Source: Phragmites australis
Taxonomy: Eukaryota; Streptophyta; Magnoliopsida; Poales; Poaceae
NCBI RefSeq assembly: GCF_958298935.1
Contig: NC_084935.1
Location: 6,582,001 to 6,646,000, forward strand
DNA length: 64,000 nt
Reading direction: 5' to 3'
Made by a program: the position numbers and the translations under genes. The notes below the pieces were generated by a model, which worked only from the letters and a program-made list of their open reading frames with translations, did no database searches and had not been told where the DNA came from. Shown here in pieces: positions 11,431 through 22,581 of the stretch. Numbering within the stretch: position 1 is the stretch's first letter; each line of letters starts with the position of its first letter.

Positions 11431-13237
11431 TATATATATATATTAATTAATTAAATGACCGTGTGTTGTAACATGAGTTTAAATTTTTTCACGAGATAAT
11501 ATAGTTGACTGAGCGAAGTTAATGTATTGTGTGTGCATTTCAACCAAATAATTTTCTTTACCACTTATATTGGCATAAATCTCATTTACTTCAACCTTTC
11601 AGTTTGATAATTGCGGAACAAATATTTACAAATAGAGTGAAGGAAATTCCATTCCAAAATATACTATTCTCATTGTAAAACTTTTTACAATCTCAACATT
11701 TTAAGTACATTTCCAAATGACAGAAGACAAATCCTTACATAAATTGTAGATGGCTTGAACTACAATAGCTTTTTAGCCTATAAAGTTATCTGCATAGCAT
11801 GAATGAAGATTAGAATAAGAACGAAGATTGAACAAAGCTACAGATCAGAATTTTTAGCCTATAAAGTTGTGTATCTTTCAGAGTTTCTCAGTGACTTTGC
11901 ATAACAAAAATGAAGATTGGAGCAATCGAGAATTAACAAATTAATCAACATATATTAAGTAAAGTCCGATCTTACTTCGCATGTTGAAACTTGATCTAGC
12001 TATCAGAACTTCCTCCACATAGCAGATGATTGTCATATAAATTTCATCGAATATGTATAGGCCATTTCTGATTATATATAGAATTGATTAAGCAAATAGA
12101 TCGTGTTTCACAATAGAAAACCACTTTCTAAATAAACTAGTCCCTTTATTATTCAATTTGTATCATTGTTCATAGATGAAAGTATGGATGAGGGTAGCTG
12201 CCACATCCATGGCTCCCGCAACATCAGCAGTTCAAACACCAATGTTGCTACCATCATGCCGATCACCACTACTATGTTGGCTTGCCTATCAGTACATCCA
12301 AACTGCCCAATTCAAACTTGCCCATTGGCCAAGTGGTGCGTCCCAACTTGCTGAACAACGCGCTCAAACGTAACGTCAACCTGCCCATGCTCCATGTCCT
12401 TAAATAGCATGCGTGAAGGATGAGAAATTATTTGATTATGTTATTAATTAGAATATAAAATTGGAATGTACGATATTTATTATCAACTAGAAACTATGTT
12501 TGAACATATTAGGTTTAAACTATGTATTTTTCTAGATAATGATTAAAGCCACGAAACACAGCAAAGTGCGAAGTCTGAATATTTTATCACTAAACTCAAA
12601 TTGTCCCCACGAGCAGGCCTAAAAACTAGAAGATACTATTTGAAATAAAAGAAGTTAGATTTGTGTCTATACACCATATATTTTCACTTCTCATAAGCTG
12701 CCGCAAGCAAACTATTATTTTGAGATAGAATAAAAATCAAAATTAAAGAAACAAATGCCGCAAGCATATCAGCTGAACCAAGACATTATGATTGATGGAA
12801 CAACTTTAGTATCATGAACTGGTTAAGTACAGCACAATGCTAAGAGGGAATTGCCTAAAAGATGCAATTTGCATATCGCAATACTTTAGCAAATATACCG
12901 CTTTACTTTAGCTTAGAAGTCAATAAAATTCAACCTGCAATGTAGAATACAACAATAGTTATAAATTAATAAGTTATGGCGAGTGAAAATATTCATCGAA
13001 AAGGAAGTGCGAAAAATCTTGCAAAGAAACAACATGAATGATAGAAGCAACCACCTACAAATTTATAGATAGTGCCATGGGATGAAGCAGTGTTCAATCT
13101 AGATTGAATGGATTGATCAACCGTGTCAGGGGGAAGAATTAGTAACAAATAGCAATTGAGACTGCATCCTGGATGGGTAATTTAGTCAAGTACCTGGCAT
13201 GCATCACTGATATCTTACATTACTGCACGTAAGTCGC
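11431..13237. other. Intergenic AT-rich DNA, no gene seen
   Basis: Short open frames near 12166-12373 show no domain, and their composition follows the surroundings. No LTR ends, MITE ends or RNA gene could be supported in this stretch. Confidence 0.6.
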
Positions 13238-16200
13238 TGTGAGGAACCATCCAAATTGTCAGGACCCCGAACCCGGGTTCCCTTGTGCCTCCTGTATCAG
13301 TCCCTGGATGAAGTAGCTGATACGCACAGAATTCAACAGAATGATATCAAATACATACTTCGAATACAAATAAGTAAAATAAATACCTGAAAAATGAAAA
13401 GATGGTCTGATGGACAAAAATCCACAGCAGACCAGCCAGGCAGAAGAGCCTACAGCACAGCGGAGCGAAACGACGATACAACCCAATGCCACAGGCAACT
13501 CGGGTGCGGACGCGACCTTACACTTCTTCTCTTTGACTTCATCTGGGTTGAGGTTGATCTCCAACTCAATAATCTGAAAGCAACAAGACTGAGTACGGAT
13601 GGTACTCAACAAGTCCTATACTACTTCAAGGGGTTGACAGATGCATAATGGATGATTCAAGGAAAAGGCTTTACTGCATAGTTTTGAGTGTAAAGCAAGT
13701 TTTATGCGGGTGTCCAATTATATTCTCCACTGTTATCCTTTTGAAATAATTGTAACAAAGCTTTAGAAAATAGTTTTAAAAGTAACAATTGCAGGCATCT
13801 TCTGTTGGTACTGAGTATCACCTCAAGTCCCCAACGTGTTAGAAGGTGACCTAGTAACAAAGCTTTCGAAACAGTTTTAAAACCGGATAACAAGCTTTAT
13901 CTGGGGGTTTTTGGTCCTGGGAGGGGCTATACCTCACTCCGCAGTTCCTTTTATCACATCTGTTGTACCTCTAGTACCACACAGCTTCTAGCGGATCGAG
14001 CCAGGAACCTCATCACACGGACATCTAGTCACACTCACTCATCAAGACACACGCACTCGGAGTCTAATCATCAGGGTTACTGCTTTCGCATGCCCATTAC
14101 CATGGATATGGCTATTCGAATAGATTTACACTCTGCAGAGGTTGTACAACTTTACCCATGCGATATGCTCAGCCTCTAACAGTTGCAAGCGGAGGAGTGA
14201 ATCATACCGAGATCCTCCGAACACCTTTCCTGCCGGGCTTTTCTACGAGACACCTCAAGCACCAGAGACCATGTTCAGAATACCAGATTGGCTATGCCGT
14301 CTCTCGAAATATTCAATAGAGGGCCAGATGGACACTTGGTTTCTCGCTGCTCCCCAGCCGCTTAGTATTATGCCTAACCCGATCCAGTGAAAGGAGAGTC
14401 AAGTCCTACCCATTTAGGACGCATGGCTGCACGGGAGTGGCTAAGTATGACGGCGCAATGACTCGGTCCTTAATCAGCCAGAGCAAGTATCTTCTGGCAA
14501 TGAACACCACAAAGGTGACTCAAGCCCCCAGGAGCATCCTCGTCCAGAGTACTACTCCACATGCCCTTGCCAAAACAGTTTTCACCCATTTTTACACATC
14601 TCCCACCATATCCCACATGATGTCAAGGATTTCACACCCATCATAGAATTCATAACCATCAAGGATTCATGGTATATGAGTTAACATTGATAACGGTAAA
14701 TCTTATCTCCGAGGAGAAGTGTTTTAAAAGCGACGTCTTCGAGGAGACGTATTCTATCCTAAGCATGCTAGATATCAAGGTGTCGTCCATCGTTAATATA
14801 TTTAACAACAGGTATTCCTAGGGTGATATGTATTCTGGAGGATGACATGTAAGGCATGGCAGTGTTGATAGGATTAATTATTACAAGTAGTTTGAAAGGA
14901 AACGCAATATATAGCACATGCGATAATAAGTCTGGTTTTAGTTGATCATGTATATTATTTGAAAATCATAGGTTCAGTATGATCAAGGAGATATGACTTG
15001 CCTTCTTGAAGGGTCAATTCACGATTGGTCTTGTCACTTGAGTCATCCGGGGTTCTTCTTCATCGCTGGACCTTGCCTTCAGTTCCTTCCTCGCGTTCTT
15101 GCTTAGAACCTTGACTTCGAGCCTACATAGATTAACGACAAAAAGCGCACAATGACTAAGCAAATGAACACCAGAATAAAACCAAATGAAATACCAAAGC
15201 GGAAGAAGAACGACGGAGAAAACGACGAAAGCTAAACCTAGCGGAAGACGACCGACAACTCTAAGCGATACAAAGCTAATACTCAAGGAATAGCGGGATA
15301 AACTAGTAAAGCTAGGTTAAGCTGTTACCTAGTTATTTTATCAACTTAAGAGAAAGCTTAAACAAAATATGATTAACTAGGTGAATGTTTATTAGTTTAA
15401 CTACCAGAAGTTGACAGCTAGAGATTCTACACGTAGGTGAGTGCACGTGTACCGGCATGAATGTATGTGTAATACTTACGTCTATATGTATGTGAACATG
15501 TATACATATATACGTGAGTATAACTCTAGACGATTATATGTGCTTAAGTGTGGAGATTAAATATTCTAACCTTGCACTAAATATGGTCATTTAGTAATTA
15601 ATCTTAATTACCTAGTGTTGTTTAATTTCCACACTAATTAAGTTATATTTATTGCTATCATAAAAGCATGTATGCAATTAATTAATTAGGTTAATCTATT
15701 CTTTAAATCTAATTAATTAATTATTAAAAGAGTATTCAATTAACTAATTACCAATGTTAAACTATTTTATCATATTCTATTAACATGTACCGATTTATTT
15801 AACCGCTGCATGGGTTAATTTATTACCTTAATTGAGCTAAGGTTAATTTATAACCTATCACATGAAATAACAATATATTGCAACATTGATTAAAAGATTA
15901 ATCTAAAAACTACCATTTAACTCATATGATGATTAATCTACACTTAAGCGAGATTAATATAAGCAACTTATACATGATTACAACCAAAACATATTTATGA
16001 AATTATCTAACTCACTTTATTTATCAAAAGGCGAAATCTAAATCTAGATCAAACACGACGACATGAATTAAATACCGGATGAGAAAATAAACAAACTCCA
16101 AAAATTACAAGATTTGGCTTGGAGGTAGATTATGATTTTAGAGGAATATCGGAGAAAGAATCGCTGAAATCGGAGTTGAAACGGATGAGTTATGGACACC

Positions 16201-17829
16201 GAAAGATTTACGGAAAAGGAAAATCCTGGAAATTAAAAAGGGGTTACTGTTTCACGGATTGGGTCTACGGGATTGGTGAACCGGAGGTGCTTGTGAAGGT
16301 GGTGCACCGTGGACCGAAGCCGTGGGCCGGTGCGGTGGACTCGGTCTCCAGGTCTGTGGACTGGGGGGGCTCACAGTGGGCGGTCCACCACAGACCGTGG
16401 CCAGTGGACTGGCCCATGGGCCCACACGGCAGGGGGGTGTGCCGAACGGATAAGGCCAGCCGGGCTTCTGGGCGTGCGGCGCTGAGAGAGAAAAAAGGAG
16501 AGGAGGGAGGTGAGTGGGGGGCGCCGGGGAAGAAGGGAGGCCGGCGGCGCCGGAGGGAGGGTGGTGGTGCGGGAAAAAAGGTGGGGGCGGCGACCGGAGG
16601 AAGGTGGCCGGCCAGAGATGGGAGGGAATCGGAGAGGGAGGTGGAGCTCACCAGCGGAGGAAGGGGCTCGTGGTGGTGGTTGGCGGAGAAGGAGGAGGTC
16701 GGCCGGGGCGAGAAGGCGCGCATGACGGTTGGTGGCACGGCGTGCGTGGAGCAGCGACGCATGGCGGCACGGCTGGTGGTGCGGGGGAAATGGCGCAGCT
16801 GCGCTCATGGCGGCGCGATGTGGATTTGGGCTGCGATGGCGAATGGTGGCAGCGATTCCTTCAGTTGAGCGCGGCGGCCAGGGGAGAAAGGGCACAGCAC
16901 GGCAGCGCGGTTGGGACGGCGCAGCTGCAGGGGGCGGCGGCACGACGCGCAGAGGGGCGTGCGGCTCGGAAGAAGCACGCAGGCTGGCACGGCTGCGCGT
17001 GGTGGAGGGGTGCGGGACCGAGTGGGGAGGGATGTGGAGCCAGAGTGGGGCGATGGAGATGGCCAGCTGGAGGGGCCAACTCACCGGCGACGGGGAGAGA
17101 AGCTCACCGTGGAGGATGGTTTGAGGGCGGCGTGGTGGAACGTCCTGCAGCGGAAGGCCGACTATGCAGGAGGACGCGTGGGCGGCGCAGGACAACGTGG
17201 CGGCTAGCAGTGACGAGCTGCTGTTGTGCTGTGTTTGTGTTGTGGCTTGTATGCCCGTGTGTATGTATGCTTGCAGGAGAAGGTAGAGAGGAGAGGAGGA
17301 GAAAGGGAAATTGGCTTTGCCATCTAGATGAAAAGGTCAGTGAGGAAGAGAGGAGGGCATGGGCATGGTGTTGGCCGGTGTTGATCTTTTAATGCCCATG
17401 GTGAGAGGATCAGAGAGGGAGAGATGTGAGAGAGAGAGAGACAAGAGTGAGATATGATTGAGGACAATTCAATTGTATAAGTTGAATTGAATTAGACTAG
17501 CTAAATTGAGATGGATGTATTTGAATTGCAAAGAGATGTATAATAATTCAATTTGAATTAATGGAATTGTTTTGAATTGGGTAATTCAAATTGAATTTGA
17601 AATCAAATTGATTTTGGAACGAGGAGTCGAATTGCATGTTGATTGAGTAAACGTATTCGAATTCAAAATCAGATGGCTGATAATTGAAGGAATGATTTGA
17701 ATCGAATTGGATTGGCAATTCATTTTGGATTTGAATTGTGTCGGTGTATTTAGAACCAGGGGTCCCTAAGTCCCGAGGCCAGACCGGCCGTCCACCACAT
17801 ATCACCACCCTGCAAGATAGGTAGAAGCA

Positions 17830-18270
17830 GAGTCCCGGGAGAGAGCGCTCGGGGCTGCACGTGGCAGCCCCCGAGGCCTCGGTGCCCCGAAGGTCCCTCC
17901 AAGGTGCTCGGGAGAGAGTGCTCGGGGCTGCACGTGGCAGCCCCCGAGGACTCGGTGCCCCAAAGGTCCCGCTGAAGTACTCGGGAGAGGGTGCGCGGGG
18001 CTGCACGTGGCAGCCCCCGAGGACTCGGTGCCCCGAAGGTCCCGCTGAAGTACTCGGGAGAGGGTGCTCGGGGCTGCACGTGGCAGCCCCCGAGGACTCG
18101 GTGCCCCGAAGGTCCCACCGAAGAGCTCGGGAGAGAGTGCGCGGGGCTGCACGTGGCAGCCCCCGAGGACTCGGTGCCCCGAAGGTCCCACCGAAGAGCT
18201 CGGGAGAGAGTGCTCGGGGCTGCACATGGCAGCCCCCGAGGACTCGGTGCCCCGAAGGTCCGCGCAAGAT
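17830..18270 (+). repeat. Six tandem 73-bp units with G-box hairpins in the 5' LTR
   Basis: The word ggggctgcac recurs at 17851, 17924, 17997, 18070, 18143 and 18216 (the last as ggggctgcac followed by atgg), exactly 73 bases apart. Each unit has an 8-base inverted repeat ggggctgc/gcagcccc around acgtg, so the G-box CACGTG sits at the hairpin centre. The sixth unit reads CACATG. Because 73 is not a multiple of three, long spurious open frames arise on both strands. The array lies about 490-900 bases upstream of the TATA box, an enhancer-like place. Confidence 0.9.
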
Positions 18271-18751
18271 CGTTCAAAGACTCAAAGGGCCCCGTCGTCA
18301 GGGTGTCATCCAGTCAAAGGCCCGATGCCGCATTTAATAGGCGCGCGTGGCCTGACATTCTGACATCCTGACATTCTCGGCTGCCCACGCCCCAGTGTCA
18401 GACCCTGCCATGCAATGGCAGGGGGGCGTGGGTCCATTAAATGCACGGGTCCCGTCCCGTTTTCGCCTGCGCGCCTCGGGATAACGTCGCCAGAATCGAA
18501 GCGCTCGGCCTGCCACCCTGCCCTGGCAGGAGAACAAGACAGGGTGGGCGCACCGGGCACCTCTGAGGTTGTCCGGTGGGCCCTTTTCAGAGCACCCCGA
18601 AGCTTCCGCAGCGGCTGGTGGTCGAATGCACGCCGCCTTCCTCCACCGCCCCTGTCACTTCGCCAAAATGAAATGATTACGCCTTTCTCCGTGGCACCTG
18701 GGCATTCGCGTCCCCTCTTTCCCATTCAGGATATGTCGAGGTCGGCGCATC

Positions 18752-18759
18752 TATAAAAG
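18752..18759 (+). promoter_or_regulatory. TATA box of the 5' LTR
   Basis: The word tataaaag occurs in catctataaaaggaaagg, upstream of a GA-rich leader. The same box is present in the 3' LTR at 23589-23596. It is the only good TATA box in the LTR. Confidence 0.75.
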
Positions 18760-19144
18760 GAAAGGATGGAGGACACCGAAGAGAGAGAGGAAAAAAGGTC
18801 AGTCGAAGAACAAAAAAACAACAGCCCCCGATCGCAAGACGATCAAGGGACCAACTAGCTAGAACATAAGAGCCTCCTGCTCTTTGTAAACGGTTCTCCT
18901 TCGAGAACCAGATATATCCTTGAAGGATCCCCTTCAAGGATAGATATAACACTCATACAGGAGTAGGGTGTTACGCCTCCGCGCGGCCCGAACCTGTCCA
19001 AAAACCCGGTATACCCGCAAGCCATCGCATTTACTTCCGTTCCCGCTCATTTCCCGTACAAGCTGTTCTAGGATCATCCCCCCGGCCGAATCTCTAAAGA
19101 GGGGTCTCTCGGGATCCCTGCGACAGGAGTTCACTCTCCGACAG

Positions 19145-19164
19145 CTGGCGCGCCAGGTAGGGGG
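19145..19164 (+). other. Probable primer binding site / leader start of Tat element
   Basis: Directly after the LTR comes gctggcgcgccaggtagggg. This is where a tRNA primer site should be. The sequence is not the usual initiator Met type (tggtatcagagc), so the priming tRNA is left open. Confidence 0.45.
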
Positions 19165-19210
19165 GAATATCCCTAGATTGTTTGTTTCCCTTTTTTCTCC
19201 ACAGGAAAAG

Positions 19211-19951
19211 ATGGCCGGTGGGCACCGTCTCCAGCGTTCCGGCTCCACTTCCAGTAACGGAACGCCGCCCCACGACCAAGAGGTTTTTCCCACCCAAGGG
19301 GATCAGGGCGCTGGGCCCATCAGCGCCGCCGCTGCCGGCGTACTTTCCGACCCCCAGCAGATGGTCGGGGCCCCGGCCGCTAGGTCCGCCTCTGGATCAC
19401 ATCGAGCGCCGCCCCGGCGCAGGCTCGCTTTTGGTGAGGCCAGCCCAGGGAGCGCCTTGCTTGCAGCGCAAGCCCTCCTCAGGCACCCTCCCATTCGGGC
19501 CACGCCAAACACTCCGGAAGGCCGGTGGATGCAAGATATCGCCGCTTTGGTCGGCACCGCTCGTCGCCAGGTGCAGGTCGAGAGCCCTCGCGCCACTTTT
19601 CAGCGCGGTGCCGCCAGAGTCGGCTCCTCAGCGGGCAACACCCGCACGGGCCGAGGGGTCTCCAGGCGGAGCGCCATCCCCCAGGACGTATCTGAGGCCC
19701 GGGACCTCCGTTTGCGTCTCGACGAGCGAAGGGGACACGAGGATGCCCGGGTCACTCTCGAGCGCCAGCGGGAGACCCGGCAGGGGGTTGGGGCAGAGGA
19801 CCAAGCTTCCTCTCTCCCGGCCCACGACCACCGGGGATCCCCGGCTCGCCGTTCCTCACCACCAAGAACCCCCGCTCGTGCTGCGGGGTACGGCACCGGG
19901 TGCCGCGCCTTCACCACCGCGAGCAGGAGCATCAAAGGCGCGACGACGTAG
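19211..19951 (+). pseudogene. Truncated gag N-terminal region of the Tat element
   Basis: The ATG at 19211 begins MAGGHRLQRSGS and the frame runs to a TAG at 19949-19951. The product is Arg/Ala/Pro-rich with a short amphipathic stretch (HEDARVTLERQR) and looks like the disordered N-terminus of Ty3 gag. The retrotransposon gag core domain and zinc knuckle are absent. The frame runs across a deletion junction near 19930 into integrase sequence in another frame, so the last residues are out-of-frame. Confidence 0.65.
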
Positions 19952-20241
19952 ACTACCTGGAAGAGCGCCGGCGGCGTTCTGCTGTCCGGGCGGCTCGGTA
20001 CCAGCAGAGTCTGCGCCGTTATCATCTGCGTCACGTCCGGGCCCGGTCTCTTGAGGTGGGGGACCTAGTTCTCCGGCGCATCCAGTCGCGCGAAGGAATG
20101 AATAAATTGTCCCCTGTGTGGGAAGGTCCTTTCACCGTAATTGCAGTCCCCCGGGCAGGTTCTTTCAGGTTGGCGACGGAGGAAGGGCAGCCACTCCCGA
20201 ATCCGTGGAACATCGAGCATCTTCGACGCTTCTACCCGTAG
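19930..20241 (+). pseudogene. Integrase C-terminal remnant of the Tat element
   Basis: The frame ending at 20241 contains DYLEERRRRSAV, then VGDLVLRRIQ, LSPVWEGPFTVIAV and NPWNIEHLRRFYP. This is the C-terminal part of a Ty3 integrase, the end of pol with its beta-barrel. The catalytic core is not in the element. It is joined to gag in a different frame, so no fusion protein is expected. Confidence 0.85.
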
Positions 20242-20534
20242 ACGGTCAAGCTCGCGGTTCAGGTTGATAAGGCCGGGGGCTTCTCCCCGCCCGAGCAGTC
20301 TGGAGGCTTCGCCCCGTGTGGTAAATCGCTGTCACCCAACCTTGTAAATATCGTACATTCAGTATTTTAATAAGCAATCACTATGGCAAATTATTCCTCT
20401 GGATCCCCTATGTTTAATCTGTCTGGTGAGGTGCTCGGTTGTGCGAGAAAAAGTTCGCTCTCTCATTTTTTCCCGTTGATAAAAGAATCCCAATCGGTAT
20501 ACATACGAGCAGTCGCCGCTGACTTACGTCCGAC

Positions 20535-21510
20535 ATGGTAGGCTGTGGTATTCGGTGTCGTAACGGGCTCCCGGGCACTAACCGAGTTTCGGGGCGCTCT
20601 GGGTAATCCCATCACTCGAGCTGCTCGAGTAGGCCGGAGCTCAGGCCCCCGGAGCGGGCTGTCGGTGCTCGGTCTGGCCTGTCATACCCGGGCGCCACCG
20701 AACCATAGGACCTCTAGGTTATGCCTCTGTCCACCCTTGTCTGCCGGTTCGGGTATTCGAGAGGTCTCGGGTCGAAAAAACGAGAGCAGTCTATGGCAAG
20801 TACCGCACTAACAGAGTGCACCAAACAAAGAAATTCTATATTCTCTCTCTCGAGTCACAGGTTGGCAATCACAAGCAGTTCGGCCGCGAGGGCTTCAATG
20901 CCCCGGTCTCTGGTCGGCCCCAAGGGTCTTCGGGTGGTCCTACCGCCTAGGCTTGGGTGGTCGAGATCACCCGACCCTAGGAGCCTCGTATGACTCTGGG
21001 CGCTCGGGCGCTCCGTTGAAAGGATCAAGTCCCCGGGCCCCCGAGCTCGGAATCAACCCCTTCTGGGTCGGCTGGCCGAAAGGCCGACGGCTGTCCGGTG
21101 AGTGGTTATGTTCAGACAAGTCTGCTTTCAGTAAATTTATGTTCCCGAGTCATTCTCGGGGGCTCTTGCGCTTTAATCTGCTCGGTGAGGTGGTCTCCTG
21201 GCACGCAAAACCCTGCCGCGTGTCGGCTTTTTCCAGAACGACAGAGCGGTTCGTAGAAAGGAGTACCGTGCGTACGGTAACGTCTGACCGAAGCCCTTCG
21301 TGGTGGTCGTGGTGTTCGGTCCGCTTTTAAGGACCCCGAGCACTACCGAGTCCTCAGGTGCCCTGGGTAATCCTATCACTCGAGCTGCTCGAGTAGTCCG
21401 GAGCTCAGGCCTTGAGGGCGGGCTGTCAGTGCTCGGTCCGGCCCATTTTGAGCCCGGGCACCACCGGACCGCGAGGACTTTTGGTCACATTCTCGCCCGC
21501 ACGCGTCTCC
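20535..21510 (+). repeat. Diverged direct repeat in the Tat 3' tail
   Basis: About 200 bases near 20535-20715 recur near 21305-21490. Shared blocks include gccctgggtaatcc(t/c)atcac, actcgagctgctcgagta and ggagctcaggc. The palindrome actcgag-ctg-ctcgagt is kept in both copies. The stretch is non-coding in sense. Confidence 0.65.
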
Positions 21511-21912
21511 CTTCTACCAGCTGAGTGGTCGCAAAGTGAAAAGGTGTTCGCTGGGCACGGCGTGTTCCGGGCAGGGCCGTTCCATCTCCCGAGCAAGGGA
21601 GTCTGTGTCTTTGTTTCTTAAACTAGGCAGTACGGACTCGCGAGAGCTTGAAGGCTGGCTGTGCCAACGCCAGCAACCAGAACAACTTCATTTCTCGGGG
21701 ATGGGAAGGTCGGGAGCGGCCCGACTGAGTACTCCTCGGGACTTCCAGGCGGAGCGCCAGAGGAAACATCAAGCATACAGAGAAATTGGAGTTGCGAGCC
21801 CAAGGAAAAGCTGCCATTATATTCACAAGACATAGACAAAGCATTTTTCTAAGGGTTCACTCCTAATATTCACTCCTGCATCTACAACAAAAGAAAAAAG
21901 GGCGCCGAAGGC

Positions 21913-22554
21913 CTAGTCAGCGGCAGAGGCGTCGGCTGAGTCCTCTGAGTCGTCCCCGGGGGCTGGCGGTGGCGGCACCTCTCGCCTGAAGCCGGCCGCC
22001 ACCGCAGAGGCGGTACTCCTAACCGCTGCTCGGGCGACCTCCTCCTCAGCCTCGACCACTCCCTCCCGCGCCGGCTCCAATGGGAAGTCCGGGTCCCTGC
22101 TTCGGTAGCAGGCCAGGACATGCTCGGCCACGGCTTGGGCCAAGCCACGTCCCTCCCGGGCGGCAAGTTCCTGAACTGCCCAGGGCAGGGTCTCGAGGCG
22201 CTCGCAGACCTGCTGCAGCTCCAACACTTGTCGTGCGGGGCCGTCGCCCTTCGTGTCGCCGACAAGCCGCCCAAGACCACCTTTCTCCATGGCCCGTCGC
22301 ATCCGCCGGAGTATATCCTCCAGCATCTGCACAAGGTTGACCCGCGAAACAAAGGCTGCCTCGAGCTTCTCCCTGGCGGCCCGCAGCTGTGCCTCGAGTC
22401 CCTGGTCCTCGGCCGGACCGGAAGAACCGCCAGCTGCGGCGGGGACGGCATCCTGCTTCGCCTTAGCCACCACCTCTCGAAGGCTTGCCACATAGCATCC
22501 GGCCCGCCTTGGCCTCGGTCGTGACGAAGGGCCCATTCGCAGTCTCTGTCCCAT
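21913..22554 (-). CDS. Antisense ORF between pol and 3' LTR of the Tat element
   Basis: A minus-strand frame of 213 codons starts at 22554 and stops at 21913. The product is helical and charged: a central coiled-coil-like part (QLRAAREKLEAAFVSRVNLV, then QVCERLETLPWAVQELAARE) is followed by a conserved-looking CYRSRDPDFPLEPAREGV and an acidic Ser/Asp tail. It resembles the C-terminal part of coiled-coil proteins annotated in grasses as putative gypsy-type transposon proteins. From memory, antisense genes at this place are known in Grande and RIRE2-like Tat elements. It is intact in this otherwise deleted element. Function is unknown. Confidence 0.6.
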   Translation of the reverse strand: MGQRLRMGPSSRPRPRRAGCYVASLREVVAKAKQDAVPAAAGGSSGPAEDQGLEAQLRAAREKLEAAFVSRVNLVQMLEDILRRMRRAMEKGGLGRLVGDTKGDGPARQVLELQQVCERLETLPWAVQELAAREGRGLAQAVAEHVLACYRSRDPDFPLEPAREGVVEAEEEVARAAVRSTASAVAAGFRREVPPPPAPGDDSEDSADASAAD

Positions 22555-22581
22555 CAGCTGCCAAACGGGCCCGGGGGCTAC

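Larger units (their letters stand above)
17739..19143 (+). repeat. 5' LTR of the Tat-type element
   Basis: It begins TGTCGGTGTATTTAG and ends CTCTCCGACA. It contains a tandem array of six 73-base units, a TATA box at 18752-18759 and a transcript start region of GA-rich sequence after it. It differs from the 3' LTR by a 6-base gaggcc-type insertion near 17777 and about four point changes. Confidence 0.93.

Noticed and set aside
12166..12373. Two overlapping frames of about 62-65 codons
   Set aside because: Short, in AT-rich intergenic DNA, no homology recognised.
16119..17392. Several long open frames on both strands (249-292 codons)
   Set aside because: They lie in the GC-rich block of a Tekay-like LTR, overlap in many frames and are Gly/Arg- or Pro/Ser-rich without any domain.
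17830..18270. Evenly spaced repeats that might suggest a CRISPR array
   Set aside because: The whole 73-base unit is repeated with no variable spacers, it is inside an LTR, and the genome is a plant.
17548..18371. Repetitive open frames (up to 239 codons) that look like a repeat protein
   Set aside because: They arise from the 73-base tandem units; the period is not a multiple of three, so all frames cycle through the same peptides. The same happens in the 3' LTR.
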